A stretch of 6,552 nt of DNA, taken from Candidatus Omnitrophota bacterium. GTDB lineage: Bacteria > Omnitrophota > Gorgyraeia > S143-82. The stretch's first letter is position 1. Every line of letters starts with the position of its first letter. This document shows, in pieces, positions 1-6,346 of the stretch. The stretch covers positions 1 to 6,552 of the forward strand of contig JAMOOT010000324.1 of the NCBI GenBank assembly GCA_027065215.1, read 5' to 3'. The notes below the pieces were generated by a model. The model saw only the letters and a program-made list of their open reading frames with translations. It made no database searches and was not told where the DNA came from. A program made the position numbers and the translations under genes.

Positions 1-1313
1 TCATAGCCCGTGGACATAAAAAACGAAAACAGGACACTTGCATAATACCCCTCATACTGACTAATCGGATTATTTGTGTGATAGTGATATGGGATGGACT
101 CAAATAACCTCTTTACCCAACTCTTTATCCCTTCTATATCTCCATTCCCCAATGCCACATACAACCCATCCTCTAATTCTCCCCTTCTATCCTTCTCCAC
201 TACCTTCCAATAATCCAATATCGCATCGCTTAAACTCATCCGCACCTCTTTATTCGGAACCTTCAACCTATACAACACCCCACCTCTCGGGCTCCTTATC
301 ACCTCATCTATCGTCAAGTACCCCGCCTGATATAAGATCACTTCCGGCTTTATGTTCTCCACATCAAACCTATCCATCATCTCTTTCCCTACCACCAGAT
401 TACCCAGTTCCGGTATGTAGAAATTCCCGCTCTCTATCAACTTTATCAAAAAATTCGGCGTCCCTGAATTAAACCAGTAATTATCAAACACGCATCCACT
501 GTCCACAAACCACAGCACATCAAATGGATTGTACAACCTATTCCCCAAAAAACTGTACCCGTTATACCACTCCTTTACTTCCTCTAAATCTACATTATGC
601 CTCTTTATCTCCTCCCCTAAATATCTTTCTAATTCCTCTTGTGTTATCCCTACAATATTGCCATACCTCGGATCTAATGATATATCCTTTAGATTATTCA
701 ACCCCGAGAATATCCCTGCCTTGCTAAATCGCGTCACACCTGTTAGCAATATAAACTTCAAATATTCATCCAAATCCTTCAATAACGAATAAAATCCCTT
801 CAAATACTCCCTCACCTCTTTTGCTATCTCTGGCTCATCTATATTATCCAGTATCGGTCGATCGTACTCATCTATAAGCACCACTACCTTACGAGAATAC
901 TTCTCTGTCAACTTCTGAATCAACTCAGCAAACAAACTCGAAGGATGCTCAGATGAAATCGACACCTTTTCCTTCTCACAAACCAACCTCAACTTATCTC
1001 TCAGCAATACCTCTAACTCCTCTCTACCCCCACACTCCGGCATACTTATCATTATCACCGGATACCTCTTTCCCCAATCCCACTTATCACATATCCACAG
1101 CCCCTCAAACAGGTTCTTCTCCCCCTCAAATAAATACCTTATCGTGGACAACAGCAAACTCTTACCAAACCTACGCGGGCGGGAGAGAAAAACCACAGAA
1201 CTGGTAGTCAATAATCTGTATATCTCTTCCGTCTTATCTATATACAAATACCCCTTCTCATCTGTTCGCAACTTCTTAAAATCCTGTATTCCTATCGGCA
1301 TCAATTTATCCAT
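1..1313 (-). CDS. AAA-ATPase-like protein of the PD-(D/E)XK nuclease-associated family (partial, 3' end outside window)
   Basis: The first 437 codons are visible; the frame is still open at the left edge, so the C-terminus is missing. Seen: an N-terminal MPIGIQDF start segment, a P-loop of the form RPRRFGKS (residues 45-52), a Walker B strand VVVLIDEYDRP (143-153), a sensor-like LLTGVTRFSKAGIFSGLNN stretch (189-207), and WYNGYSF (249-255). These are hallmarks of the AAA-ATPase_like family (Pfam PF09820). Residues from about 385 resemble the entry into the usual C-terminal PDDEXK_9 domain, but its catalytic residues would lie beyond the window. The start is ATG at 1313, preceded by a GGAGGAGG purine run about 4 nt away. 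The molecular role is not established; a nuclease, possibly linked to defence or mobile DNA, is inference. Members are often multicopy and degraded, but this one has no frameshift in the visible part. It lies downstream of the TA-like pair in the same orientation, 173 bp away. Confidence 0.85.
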   Translation of the reverse strand, partial: MDKLMPIGIQDFKKLRTDEKGYLYIDKTEEIYRLLTTSSVVFLSRPRRFGKSLLLSTIRYLFEGEKNLFEGLWICDKWDWGKRYPVIMISMPECGGREELEVLLRDKLRLVCEKEKVSISSEHPSSLFAELIQKLTEKYSRKVVVLIDEYDRPILDNIDEPEIAKEVREYLKGFYSLLKDLDEYLKFILLTGVTRFSKAGIFSGLNNLKDISLDPRYGNIVGITQEELERYLGEEIKRHNVDLEEVKEWYNGYSFLGNRLYNPFDVLWFVDSGCVFDNYWFNSGTPNFLIKLIESGNFYIPELGNLVVGKEMMDRFDVENIKPEVILYQAGYLTIDEVIRSPRGGVLYRLKVPNKEVRMSLSDAILDYWKVVEKDRRGELEDGLYVALGNGDIEGIKSWVKRLFESIPYHYHTNNPISQYEGYYASVLFSFFMSTGY

Positions 1314-1486
1314 AATGCCTCCTCCCTATATGCCGCCATCTACTATACAATTCTATCACTTAACAATGCTCTATAAAAACTCGAATCCAAATTTATAGAT
1401 CTTAAAAACACCTATAAAGAATACGAACCTCTTGCTATTCGACATGTAATAGATTACCTTAACGAAACGATGTTTATACGAAAGGG
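1314..1486. other. intergenic segment between the small basic protein and the AAA-ATPase gene
   Basis: No minus-strand frame stays open across this A+T-rich gap. It contains an inverted repeat CTATAAA (1371-1377) / TTTATAG (1392-1398) with a 14-nt loop, plus a third direct copy of CTATAAA at 1412-1418. There is no T tract that would make it a convincing terminator. I found no promoter here with both boxes at normal spacing, although TATAGT- and TAGAAT-like hexamers occur on the minus strand around 1341-1357. The ribosome binding site of the AAA-ATPase gene lies at about 1318-1325. A plus-strand frame across 1377-1490 is open but lacks an early start. Confidence 0.5.
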
Positions 1487-1729
1487 CTACAAGTCGTCCA
1501 ATTCCTCAGGGGGGATCTCTTTAACTTGGCCATCTCTCCAAACAATCAATGGTATCCCATACCTCTTGTGTTCCTCTATAGCCTCTCTCACTGCCTCTCT
1601 TAATGCCAATAATGCCTTCTCTGCCATAGAAAGCCTTTTCCTCTTTGTCTGTTTTTTGGTTTGTTTTACCTGTTTTCTCTGTTTTGTGTCTTTTTCCTTC
1701 CTCGTCTTTTTCTTATTCTCTCTCCTCAT
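1487..1729 (-). CDS. small basic protein, probable antitoxin partner of the zeta-type kinase
   Basis: This is an 80-residue protein whose ATG sits inside the ATGA that ends the kinase gene, a 4-nt overlap implying translational coupling. An AGGAG (1737-1741) lies 7 nt before the ATG and supports this start. Residues 1-34 are low-complexity, with 18 Lys or Arg among them. Residues 35-65 form a predicted amphipathic helix (AEKALLALREAVREAIEEH), followed by GIPLIVWRDGQVKEI and an acidic tail (PPEELDDL). The helix-GIPLIVWRDGQV pattern recalls small proteins that I associate with zeta-family kinases, and the coupled position suggests an antitoxin; both points are inference. It does not resemble the classic epsilon or PezA antitoxins: there is no helix-turn-helix. 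An internal start at Met35 (1627) would remove the basic tail but has a weaker ribosome binding site. Confidence 0.7.
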   Translation of the reverse strand: MRRENKKKTRKEKDTKQRKQVKQTKKQTKRKRLSMAEKALLALREAVREAIEEHKRYGIPLIVWRDGQVKEIPPEELDDL

Positions 1730-2310
1730 AACTTTACTCCTACTTGCCTTTGAATTTTCTCAAACAAGAGTTTATCAAATACCTTCACACGACCATTTTG
1801 TCTTGCGGCCACAATTATTGGTAAACAATCAGAATTGTTAAAAAGATACCATCTATCTGCTAATTTACTATAAATCGTAACAAAATTATATAAACTTCTA
1901 CGAAATCTTCTCTTTATATCACTAACAGGCACATTATGACCACCGCTAAGAACTCTACTTTTTACTCGCATAACGGCAATATCAATACTGGATATCCAAA
2001 GAAAAAAAATGTCTATTTCATATCCCATATCCTTCAGATCTGATAATAGTTTTTGATAGCCTTTACCTGAAAAGGTGGTTTCAAAAGCAAAAGAAATCCC
2101 TTTCTGAGAAAATTCTTTGATTTGAGCAAGTAATATTTTCCCAGCCTTTAAAGATACCTTCTGGGGAGAAAAAGGAGACAAACCAGTTGCAATAAGATCA
2201 GCGTTCACAAATTCATAACATTTAGCATAGTCCTTTAAGAAAACCTTAGCAAAGGTAGTCTTACCCGCGCCATTAGGTCCAGATATGATATAAACGCGTT
2301 TTTGTCTCAT
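1726..2310 (-). CDS. zeta-toxin-family P-loop kinase
   Basis: This is a complete 194-residue protein. Seen: Walker A GPNGAGKT (residues 11-18), FVNAD (34-38), FAFETTFSG (74-82, position of the family's conserved FETT element), a lid region with RVKSRV (115-120), GGHNVP (123-128) and RRFRRS (134-139), and WYLFNNS (154-160). This motif order is that of zeta toxin/AAA_33 kinases. Characterised zeta toxins phosphorylate UDP-N-acetylglucosamine and block cell-wall synthesis, but many small family members have no proven substrate, so toxicity here is inference. The start is the ATG at 2310. Unlike the other complete genes in this window it has no Shine-Dalgarno sequence in front of it, while a TATAAT lies only 8 nt upstream. 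The gene is A+T-rich: by hand, 1861-1920 has 13 G/C of 60, against 32 of 60 at 5881-5940 in hisF, which suggests separate acquisition. It comes before its small partner, the reverse of the classic epsilon-zeta and PezAT order. Confidence 0.88.
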   Translation of the reverse strand: MRQKRVYIISGPNGAGKTTFAKVFLKDYAKCYEFVNADLIATGLSPFSPQKVSLKAGKILLAQIKEFSQKGISFAFETTFSGKGYQKLLSDLKDMGYEIDIFFLWISSIDIAVMRVKSRVLSGGHNVPVSDIKRRFRRSLYNFVTIYSKLADRWYLFNNSDCLPIIVAARQNGRVKVFDKLLFEKIQRQVGVKL

Positions 2311-2318
2311 GTGCTAAT

Positions 2319-2324
2319 ATTATA
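2319..2324 (-). promoter_or_regulatory. possible -10 box immediately upstream of the kinase start (near-leaderless)
   Basis: A perfect TATAAT on the minus strand ends 8 nt before the kinase ATG at 2310, so initiation would fall about 0-2 nt before the start codon. No Shine-Dalgarno sequence is present, which fits a leaderless mRNA. The -35 region at normal spacing is poor (TTTTCT- or TTCTTT-like), so the box may be a chance match in A+T-rich DNA. Confidence 0.3.
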
Positions 2325-2338
2325 TCGGAGACATAGTC

Positions 2339-2365
2339 CCAAAGAAAACCTTTGTTTAGTTAAAC
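2339..2365. promoter_or_regulatory. pair of short inverted repeats in the kinase leader, possible operator
   Basis: Two adjacent imperfect palindromes lie between the candidate promoter and the kinase start: CAAAG/CTTTG (2340-2344 and 2350-2354, 5-nt loop) and GTTTAGTTAAAC (2354-2365, 5-bp arms, 2-nt centre). The location is typical for an autoregulatory TA operator. The arms are short and A+T-rich, so this is weak. No T run follows, so it is not a good terminator for the upstream operon. Confidence 0.2.
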
Positions 2366-2393
2366 TCATTCCTTAGTCACAAAAACTCCAAAC

Positions 2394-2421
2394 ATTATAA
2401 ACGACGTGGCAAACATTCCAA
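2394..2421 (-). promoter_or_regulatory. candidate sigma-70-type promoter for the kinase/antitoxin pair
   Basis: On the minus strand, TTGGAA (2416-2421) and TATAAT (2394-2399) are separated by 16 nt: four of six and six of six consensus matches. The -35 box lies just upstream of the aminotransferase stop codon. Transcription would begin near 2387 and give a leader of about 77 nt before the kinase ATG, which would still lack a ribosome binding site. Its placement between two genes of the same strand suggests that the pair can be transcribed independently of the lpxB-to-aminotransferase row. Confidence 0.45.
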
Positions 2422-2424
2422 CCC

Positions 2425-3564
2425 CTATCCTAAAAGATATGGGACAATCACAGAACTTATGTCTTCTTCCTTCAGACGCACATCCGAGGGCAAACAAAGG
2501 CTGGAATCTACGACTTCATGACTTATCCCTTTCCCTACATACAGACAATCTCTATAAGGCCTCTGGCGAGAGAGGGCCTCCCACAATGGACGAGTTTGTA
2601 TTCCCTTTTGATTTAATTTCGATATCATTTTATCACGCCACTTTTTTGGGGATTTCCCCTTACACCTCACGGCATTGAGCCAATAATTGGACCTCCCGCG
2701 CAAGGCAGGGATCAAAGAGAACTCCTTTTTACCTCTAAATGCCCTTTCATAACACTGTCGTATCCTTCGCTTCGCTATAAGGTGGGCTGGCAGAGACAAG
2801 AGTTGAGAAATACCCAACCCTGCCTGCAAAGCAGACATACGGTAATTATACCCAATATCTCCGTGGATATAATAAAGGGCATCATCCTTAGCCTGATTGC
2901 CGAGATAAGAAGCCTTCTCATAAATCTTCTTTCTATTGGTAATCAAGGCCCCTCCTTGTCCCGTAGTAATTATCTTATTGCCATTAAAACTCAAGATGCC
3001 TACATCTCCAAACGTGCCTAAAGGCCTGTCATCCAAGGTAGAACCAAGTGATTCTGTAGCGTCCTCTATCAAATATAACTTCTCCTCTCGACATATCTCT
3101 AATAAAGAATGCAGATCCGCAGGCGCACCAAGCACATGAACTACCAGAATAGCCTTCAATCTTCTCCCATCACAGAAAAGATAGCCCCTTTTTCTCTCGC
3201 AATACTTGCTCAAAAAGTGCTTCACCCACTTAACAGAAATATTAAGGTCTCTATCACAATCAACCAAAACCACATCCGCTCCACTATATTTGACTGCATT
3301 ACCTGATGCAATAAACGTAACATCCGGCACCAAGACCAAATCACCCTCACCAATTCCTAAGGAAAGCATTGCCAAATGAAGGGCCGCTGTCCCGGTAATC
3401 GTAGCAAAGACATATTTTATTCCCAACCTCTCTGCAAGGTTCTGCTCAAAATCCCTTACCACTGGTGAAACCGCCGAGACCCACTCACTCTCTAACACCC
3501 GTTTCAGTATAGGATAGGCACTCTCGTGAATGCATGGCGCACTTAACGGATAAAAACGATTCAC
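2425..3564 (-). CDS. DegT/DnrJ/EryC1/StrS PLP-dependent sugar aminotransferase, LegC-like
   Basis: This is a complete 379-residue protein. The family transfers an amino group, usually from glutamate, to a keto-nucleotide sugar in the cytoplasm. Seen: WVSAVSPVVRDFEQ (residues 28-41), the PLP-binding GTAAL (58-62), VPDVTFIASGNAV (79-91), VVHVLGAP (141-148), IEDATESLG (166-174, with the cofactor-contacting Asp168), and SFNGNKIITTGQGG (192-205) with Schiff-base Lys197. GYNYRMSALQA (238-248) and GIQTRPLW (321-328) follow. The WVS start, the NGNKIITT loop and the QTRPLW ending are those of LegC-type enzymes of nonulosonic acid (legionaminic-like) pathways; PseC- or perosamine-synthase-like specificity cannot be excluded. 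The start is GTG at 3564, overlapping the rnc stop as GTGA. A strong AAGGAGG within the rnc 3' end (3570-3576) sits 5 nt upstream. No other sugar-pathway genes are in view, so the product may be a decoration on LPS or protein. Confidence 0.9.
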   Translation of the reverse strand: MNRFYPLSAPCIHESAYPILKRVLESEWVSAVSPVVRDFEQNLAERLGIKYVFATITGTAALHLAMLSLGIGEGDLVLVPDVTFIASGNAVKYSGADVVLVDCDRDLNISVKWVKHFLSKYCERKRGYLFCDGRRLKAILVVHVLGAPADLHSLLEICREEKLYLIEDATESLGSTLDDRPLGTFGDVGILSFNGNKIITTGQGGALITNRKKIYEKASYLGNQAKDDALYYIHGDIGYNYRMSALQAGLGISQLLSLPAHLIAKRRIRQCYERAFRGKKEFSLIPALRGRSNYWLNAVRCKGKSPKKWRDKMISKLNQKGIQTRPLWEALSRQRPYRDCLYVGKGISHEVVDSSLCLPSDVRLKEEDISSVIVPYLLG

Positions 3565-4211
3565 TGCTCCCTCCTTATATTTTCTAACGCATTACGGGCG
3601 GCCATCGACTCCGCTCGTTTTTTACTATTACCTTTGCCCATACCCAACAATTGACTCTTCAAAAACACACCGACCAAGAACTCAGGACTATGCTTAGGGC
3701 CAGATACCTCCAATACCCTGTACTCAGGGTTGTCCTTTTGAGAGGATTGTGAATACAACTGCAATAATTCCTTAGCGCTTATAATATCCGAGACATCTAA
3801 TCTCTCTACTATCGGTAACCACAGTCTTTCAACAATCTCCTTTACCTTTTCCAGTCCACATTCCAGATAAACCGCTCCGATTATTGCCTCACAAGAATCT
3901 ATCACTGCCTTCCTTACCGAAGGCAGATTATGGACAATAAACCTATCCAAACCCAATCTTATACCTATACGATACAACACATCTGAACTTACTAAATACG
4001 ACTTTATTCGAGTTAACACCCCTTCACTTGCCTTGGGGAGGGCCAAATAAAGGTACTCAGATACTACAAGACCTAAGACACTATCCCCAAGAAATTCAAG
4101 CCTCTGATAACTACCCGAACCAGAACTTGGATGGGTCAAGGCAAGTCTTAGCAGATCCTTGTCTTGGAAAGAATACCCCAAACTTTGCTCCAACTCTTCA
4201 AACGAACTCAT
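3561..4211 (-). CDS. rnc: ribonuclease III
   Basis: This 216-residue enzyme cleaves double-stranded RNA and matures rRNA precursors; E. coli RNase III has 226 residues, so the length is normal. Seen: the signature RLEFLGDSVL (residues 37-46) with metal ligands Glu39 and Asp43, EGVLTRIKSYLVS (63-75), and DSCEAIIGAVYLE (105-117) supplying Asp105 and Glu108. A double-stranded-RNA-binding domain runs from about 144 to 213 and includes KELLQLYSQ and GNSKKRAESMAARNAL. All catalytic residues are present. The start is ATG at 4211, overlapping the PhoH2 stop as ATGA, with GGAG (4217-4220) 5 nt upstream. Its 3' end contains the ribosome binding site of the aminotransferase gene. It is translationally linked to PhoH2, another RNA enzyme, which suggests co-expression of RNA-processing functions. 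Confidence 0.97.
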   Translation of the reverse strand: MSSFEELEQSLGYSFQDKDLLRLALTHPSSGSGSYQRLEFLGDSVLGLVVSEYLYLALPKASEGVLTRIKSYLVSSDVLYRIGIRLGLDRFIVHNLPSVRKAVIDSCEAIIGAVYLECGLEKVKEIVERLWLPIVERLDVSDIISAKELLQLYSQSSQKDNPEYRVLEVSGPKHSPEFLVGVFLKSQLLGMGKGNSKKRAESMAARNALENIRREQ

Positions 4212-5536
4212 AACAACTCCGCTGCCAAAGATGCTATTTCACTCCGCTCACTTTTAGAAAGTAATATATGGCCAAACAATTCTTGCCCTTTTAACTTCTC
4301 AACACAATAGGTCAACCCATTGCTCCAAGCATCCAAATACGGGCTGTCAATCTGGTAAGGATCGCCCGTTAAGACTATTTTGCTTCTCTCCCCTACTCGG
4401 GAAATTATCGTCTTTATCTCATGAGGAGAAAGGTTCTGGGCCTCATCAATCAATATAAACTGTGAAGGTATACTCCTCCCACGCATATAGGTAAGCGCCT
4501 CTATCTCTATTATGCCTTCTTCGATAAATTTACTCACGTCTATCTTTGAAAGATCCTTCCGTCGCCCTTTAGCCCGATTAGTTAAGATAAATTCTAAGTT
4601 ATCGTAGATTGGCCCCATCCAATTGGAAAGTTTCTCCTCCTTACTTCCCGGTAGGTATCCCAAATCCTTCCCCAGAGGCATAACTGGCCGAGAGATAAGT
4701 ATCCGGGTATAAACCTCCTCATCCAAGACCTTATGCAAACCACCAACAAGAGCAAGCAATGTCTTGCCTGTTCCCGCTGGGCCCAGCAGAGTAACCAATT
4801 TTATACTATCGTCCAACAACAAGTGCATAGCCATTACCTGTTCCTTATTCCTCGGCCTAATTGACCATATTGCCCCTCCCTTGCTTATCAAGGGAAAGAT
4901 CTTCCCCTGCGATTTCTTATATATAGCCAAGCCCGAATGAGACGGATTATCCTGCTCCCGAACGAGCAAAAACTCATTTGTATAAGCCGGATAATCACCT
5001 CCTACCTCCAATGCCCCATCTACAAATATCTTTTGCATATCCTCATAAGGAAAAAAGACCTCCTTCCAACCGGGATAAATCTCATTGCTCTCCACCTTCC
5101 CCGCAATAAAGTCTTCGGCCCGTATACCAAAAGCATTTGCCTTTACCCGCAGATTTATATCCTTGGAAATAAAGATCACCTCTGCCTCTGGATTTTGCTT
5201 CTGCAATGTATACACCGTCATAAGCATTCGATTATCGGCACTATCCGGACTTATACCGAGATCCCTTTGGGCAGGAGAAAGGTCAAGAAACGTAGGAATC
5301 CTCAAAATTCCTCCAGTGGGCAGCGGCACCCCGTCATTAAACGATCCCTCCTTTCGTAACCTATCCAATGTCCGGATGACCTCCCGAGCGTTTCGCCCCA
5401 ACTCATCATCCACCCGTTTAAACTTGTCCAACTCCTCTAAGACCTCTATAGGCAATATCACCTCATTCTTACCAAAAGAAAAGATCGCATTAAAAGAATG
5501 CAAGAGGACATTTGTATCCAAGACAAACCTCTTCAT
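4208..5536 (-). CDS. phoH2: PIN domain-PhoH ATPase fusion (PhoH2-type RNA helicase/ribonuclease)
   Basis: This 442-residue protein joins an N-terminal PIN ribonuclease domain (about 1-150) to a PhoH P-loop ATPase (about 230-442). PIN acidic residues are all present: Asp7 (VLDTNVLLH), Glu34/Glu35 (VLEELDKFK), Asp98/Asp101 (SPDSADNRML) and Asp126 (ISKDINLR). In the ATPase: Walker A GPAGTGKT (252-259), RPVMPLGKDLGYLPG (283-297), Walker B FILIDEAQN (360-368), LTGDPYQID (389-397) and the terminal KSERSEIASLAAELL. Characterised PhoH2 proteins unwind and cut RNA. I chose ATG 5536 rather than the upstream TTG at 5563: AAAGGGAG (5545-5552) sits 8 nt before this ATG, and the resulting MKRFVLDTNVLLHS matches the usual family start. 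It follows hisF after 43 nt and overlaps rnc by 4 nt. Fusions of this kind are sometimes proposed as toxin relatives; no separate antitoxin gene is visible here. Confidence 0.95.
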   Translation of the reverse strand: MKRFVLDTNVLLHSFNAIFSFGKNEVILPIEVLEELDKFKRVDDELGRNAREVIRTLDRLRKEGSFNDGVPLPTGGILRIPTFLDLSPAQRDLGISPDSADNRMLMTVYTLQKQNPEAEVIFISKDINLRVKANAFGIRAEDFIAGKVESNEIYPGWKEVFFPYEDMQKIFVDGALEVGGDYPAYTNEFLLVREQDNPSHSGLAIYKKSQGKIFPLISKGGAIWSIRPRNKEQVMAMHLLLDDSIKLVTLLGPAGTGKTLLALVGGLHKVLDEEVYTRILISRPVMPLGKDLGYLPGSKEEKLSNWMGPIYDNLEFILTNRAKGRRKDLSKIDVSKFIEEGIIEIEALTYMRGRSIPSQFILIDEAQNLSPHEIKTIISRVGERSKIVLTGDPYQIDSPYLDAWSNGLTYCVEKLKGQELFGHILLSKSERSEIASLAAELL

Positions 5537-5544
5537 AACCCAAT

Positions 5545-5552
5545 CTCCCTTT
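5545..5552 (-). promoter_or_regulatory. ribosome binding site deciding the PhoH2 start
   Basis: AAAGGGAG on the minus strand lies 8 nt before ATG 5536. It falls inside the region that a TTG start at 5563 would treat as coding, and so favours the shorter protein. Confidence 0.75.
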
Positions 5553-5579
5553 GATAAAGGCAACCTTTACACCAACCTA

Positions 5580-6335
5580 TCAAATCCGCACCGGCATCCC
5601 CCTGGAGGCAAGGTAGTGTTTGACCTGCCCCACCGTAAACTCACGAAAGTGGAAAAGCGAGGCAGCCAAAACCGCATCCGCCCCACACTCAAAGGCCTGA
5701 TAAAAATGCTCCAGCGCACCTGCCCCACCTGAAGCAATAACTGGAATAGTCACCACTGAACATATTTCATAAAGCAGATCCAAATCATAGCCCTCCTTCG
5801 TCCCATCTTTATCCATACTCGTGAGTAATATCTCACCGGCTCCCAATCCTTCCACCTTCTTTGCCCATTCAACAGCATCTATTCCAGTATCCTTCCTACC
5901 CCCCTCCACAAAGACATTCCATCCCCCTTCCCCATTCCGTTTTGCATCTATCGCCACCACAATACACTGGCTACCAAACCGCTTGGCACCCTCTGAAATA
6001 ATCTCTGGGTTCCTCACAGCCGCAGTATTAATAGAGACCTTATCCGCACCCGCCAACAGCAGATTGCGTATATCCTCAACCGTCCTGATACCTCCTCCTA
6101 CAGTAAGAGGCATAAATATCGTCTCTGCTGTCCGCCGCACCACGTCTATCATAATAGCCCGCTTTTCATAACTGGCAGTAATATCCAAAAACACCAACTC
6201 GTCAGCCCCTTGTTTATCATAGACCATCGCATTTTCGACCGGATCTCCAGCGTCTACAAGATTTACAAAATTAACCCCCTTCACCACCCGACCTTCTCTC
6301 ACATCCAAACAAGGGATAATACGCTTAGCCAACAT
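5580..6335 (-). CDS. hisF: imidazole glycerol phosphate synthase, cyclase subunit HisF
   Basis: This complete 251-residue protein is of normal family length. With the glutaminase HisH, HisF converts PRFAR and ammonia to imidazole glycerol phosphate and AICAR in histidine synthesis. Seen: MLAKRIIPCLDV with catalytic Asp11, RVVKGVNF (16-23), LTVGGGIRT (77-85), KVSINTAAV (99-107), VVAIDAKR with catalytic Asp130, LTSMDKDGTKEGYD (171-184), and the phosphate-binding ASGGAG (201-206) and AASLFHF (224-230). The CLDV and VKG signatures point to canonical HisF rather than the HisF2-type subunits of sugar-amidation systems. The start is ATG at 6335 with AAGGTGG (6342-6348) 6 nt upstream, overlapping the lpxB stop. 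Only 11 nt separate it from lpxB. No hisH or other his gene is in view, so its partner must be encoded elsewhere. Confidence 0.98.
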   Translation of the reverse strand: MLAKRIIPCLDVREGRVVKGVNFVNLVDAGDPVENAMVYDKQGADELVFLDITASYEKRAIMIDVVRRTAETIFMPLTVGGGIRTVEDIRNLLLAGADKVSINTAAVRNPEIISEGAKRFGSQCIVVAIDAKRNGEGGWNVFVEGGRKDTGIDAVEWAKKVEGLGAGEILLTSMDKDGTKEGYDLDLLYEICSVVTIPVIASGGAGALEHFYQAFECGADAVLAASLFHFREFTVGQVKHYLASRGMPVRI

Positions 6336-6346
6336 AACAAACCACC

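Noticed and set aside
74..1398. Several plus-strand open frames rich in Ser, Pro, Thr and Leu
   Set aside because: They are antisense to the AAA-ATPase-like gene, whose Walker motifs are clear on the minus strand. Their low-complexity composition reflects its purine-rich codons.
1371..1418. CTATAAA repeats as a repeat array or CRISPR-like element
   Set aside because: There are only three 7-bp copies, one of them inverted, with irregular spacing in A+T-rich DNA.
1470..1841. Plus-strand open frame encoding a strongly hydrophobic, Phe/Leu/Cys-rich segment resembling a membrane protein
   Set aside because: It is the antisense of the Lys/Arg-rich codons (AAA, AAG, AGG) of the small basic protein; reversing those codons yields Phe and Leu. 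It has no ribosome binding site and overlaps two well-supported genes.
2339..2354. Intrinsic terminator for the upstream operon
   Set aside because: The CAAAG/CTTTG stem is only 5 bp, A+T-rich, and is not followed by a T run on the minus strand.
5537..5563. Longer PhoH2 with nine extra residues from a TTG start
   Set aside because: The strong ribosome binding site at 5545-5552 lies inside this extension and serves the ATG at 5536, which also gives the typical family N-terminus.
5085..5732. 215-codon plus-strand open frame
   Set aside because: It lies antisense to phoH2 and the end of hisF, both unmistakable, and shows no recognisable motif.
5580..6335. HisF2-type subunit of an LPS sugar-amidation system
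   Set aside because: The CLDV, VKG and VAIDAKR signatures with Asp11 and Asp130 are those of canonical HisF, and no HisH2/WbpG-like gene is adjacent.
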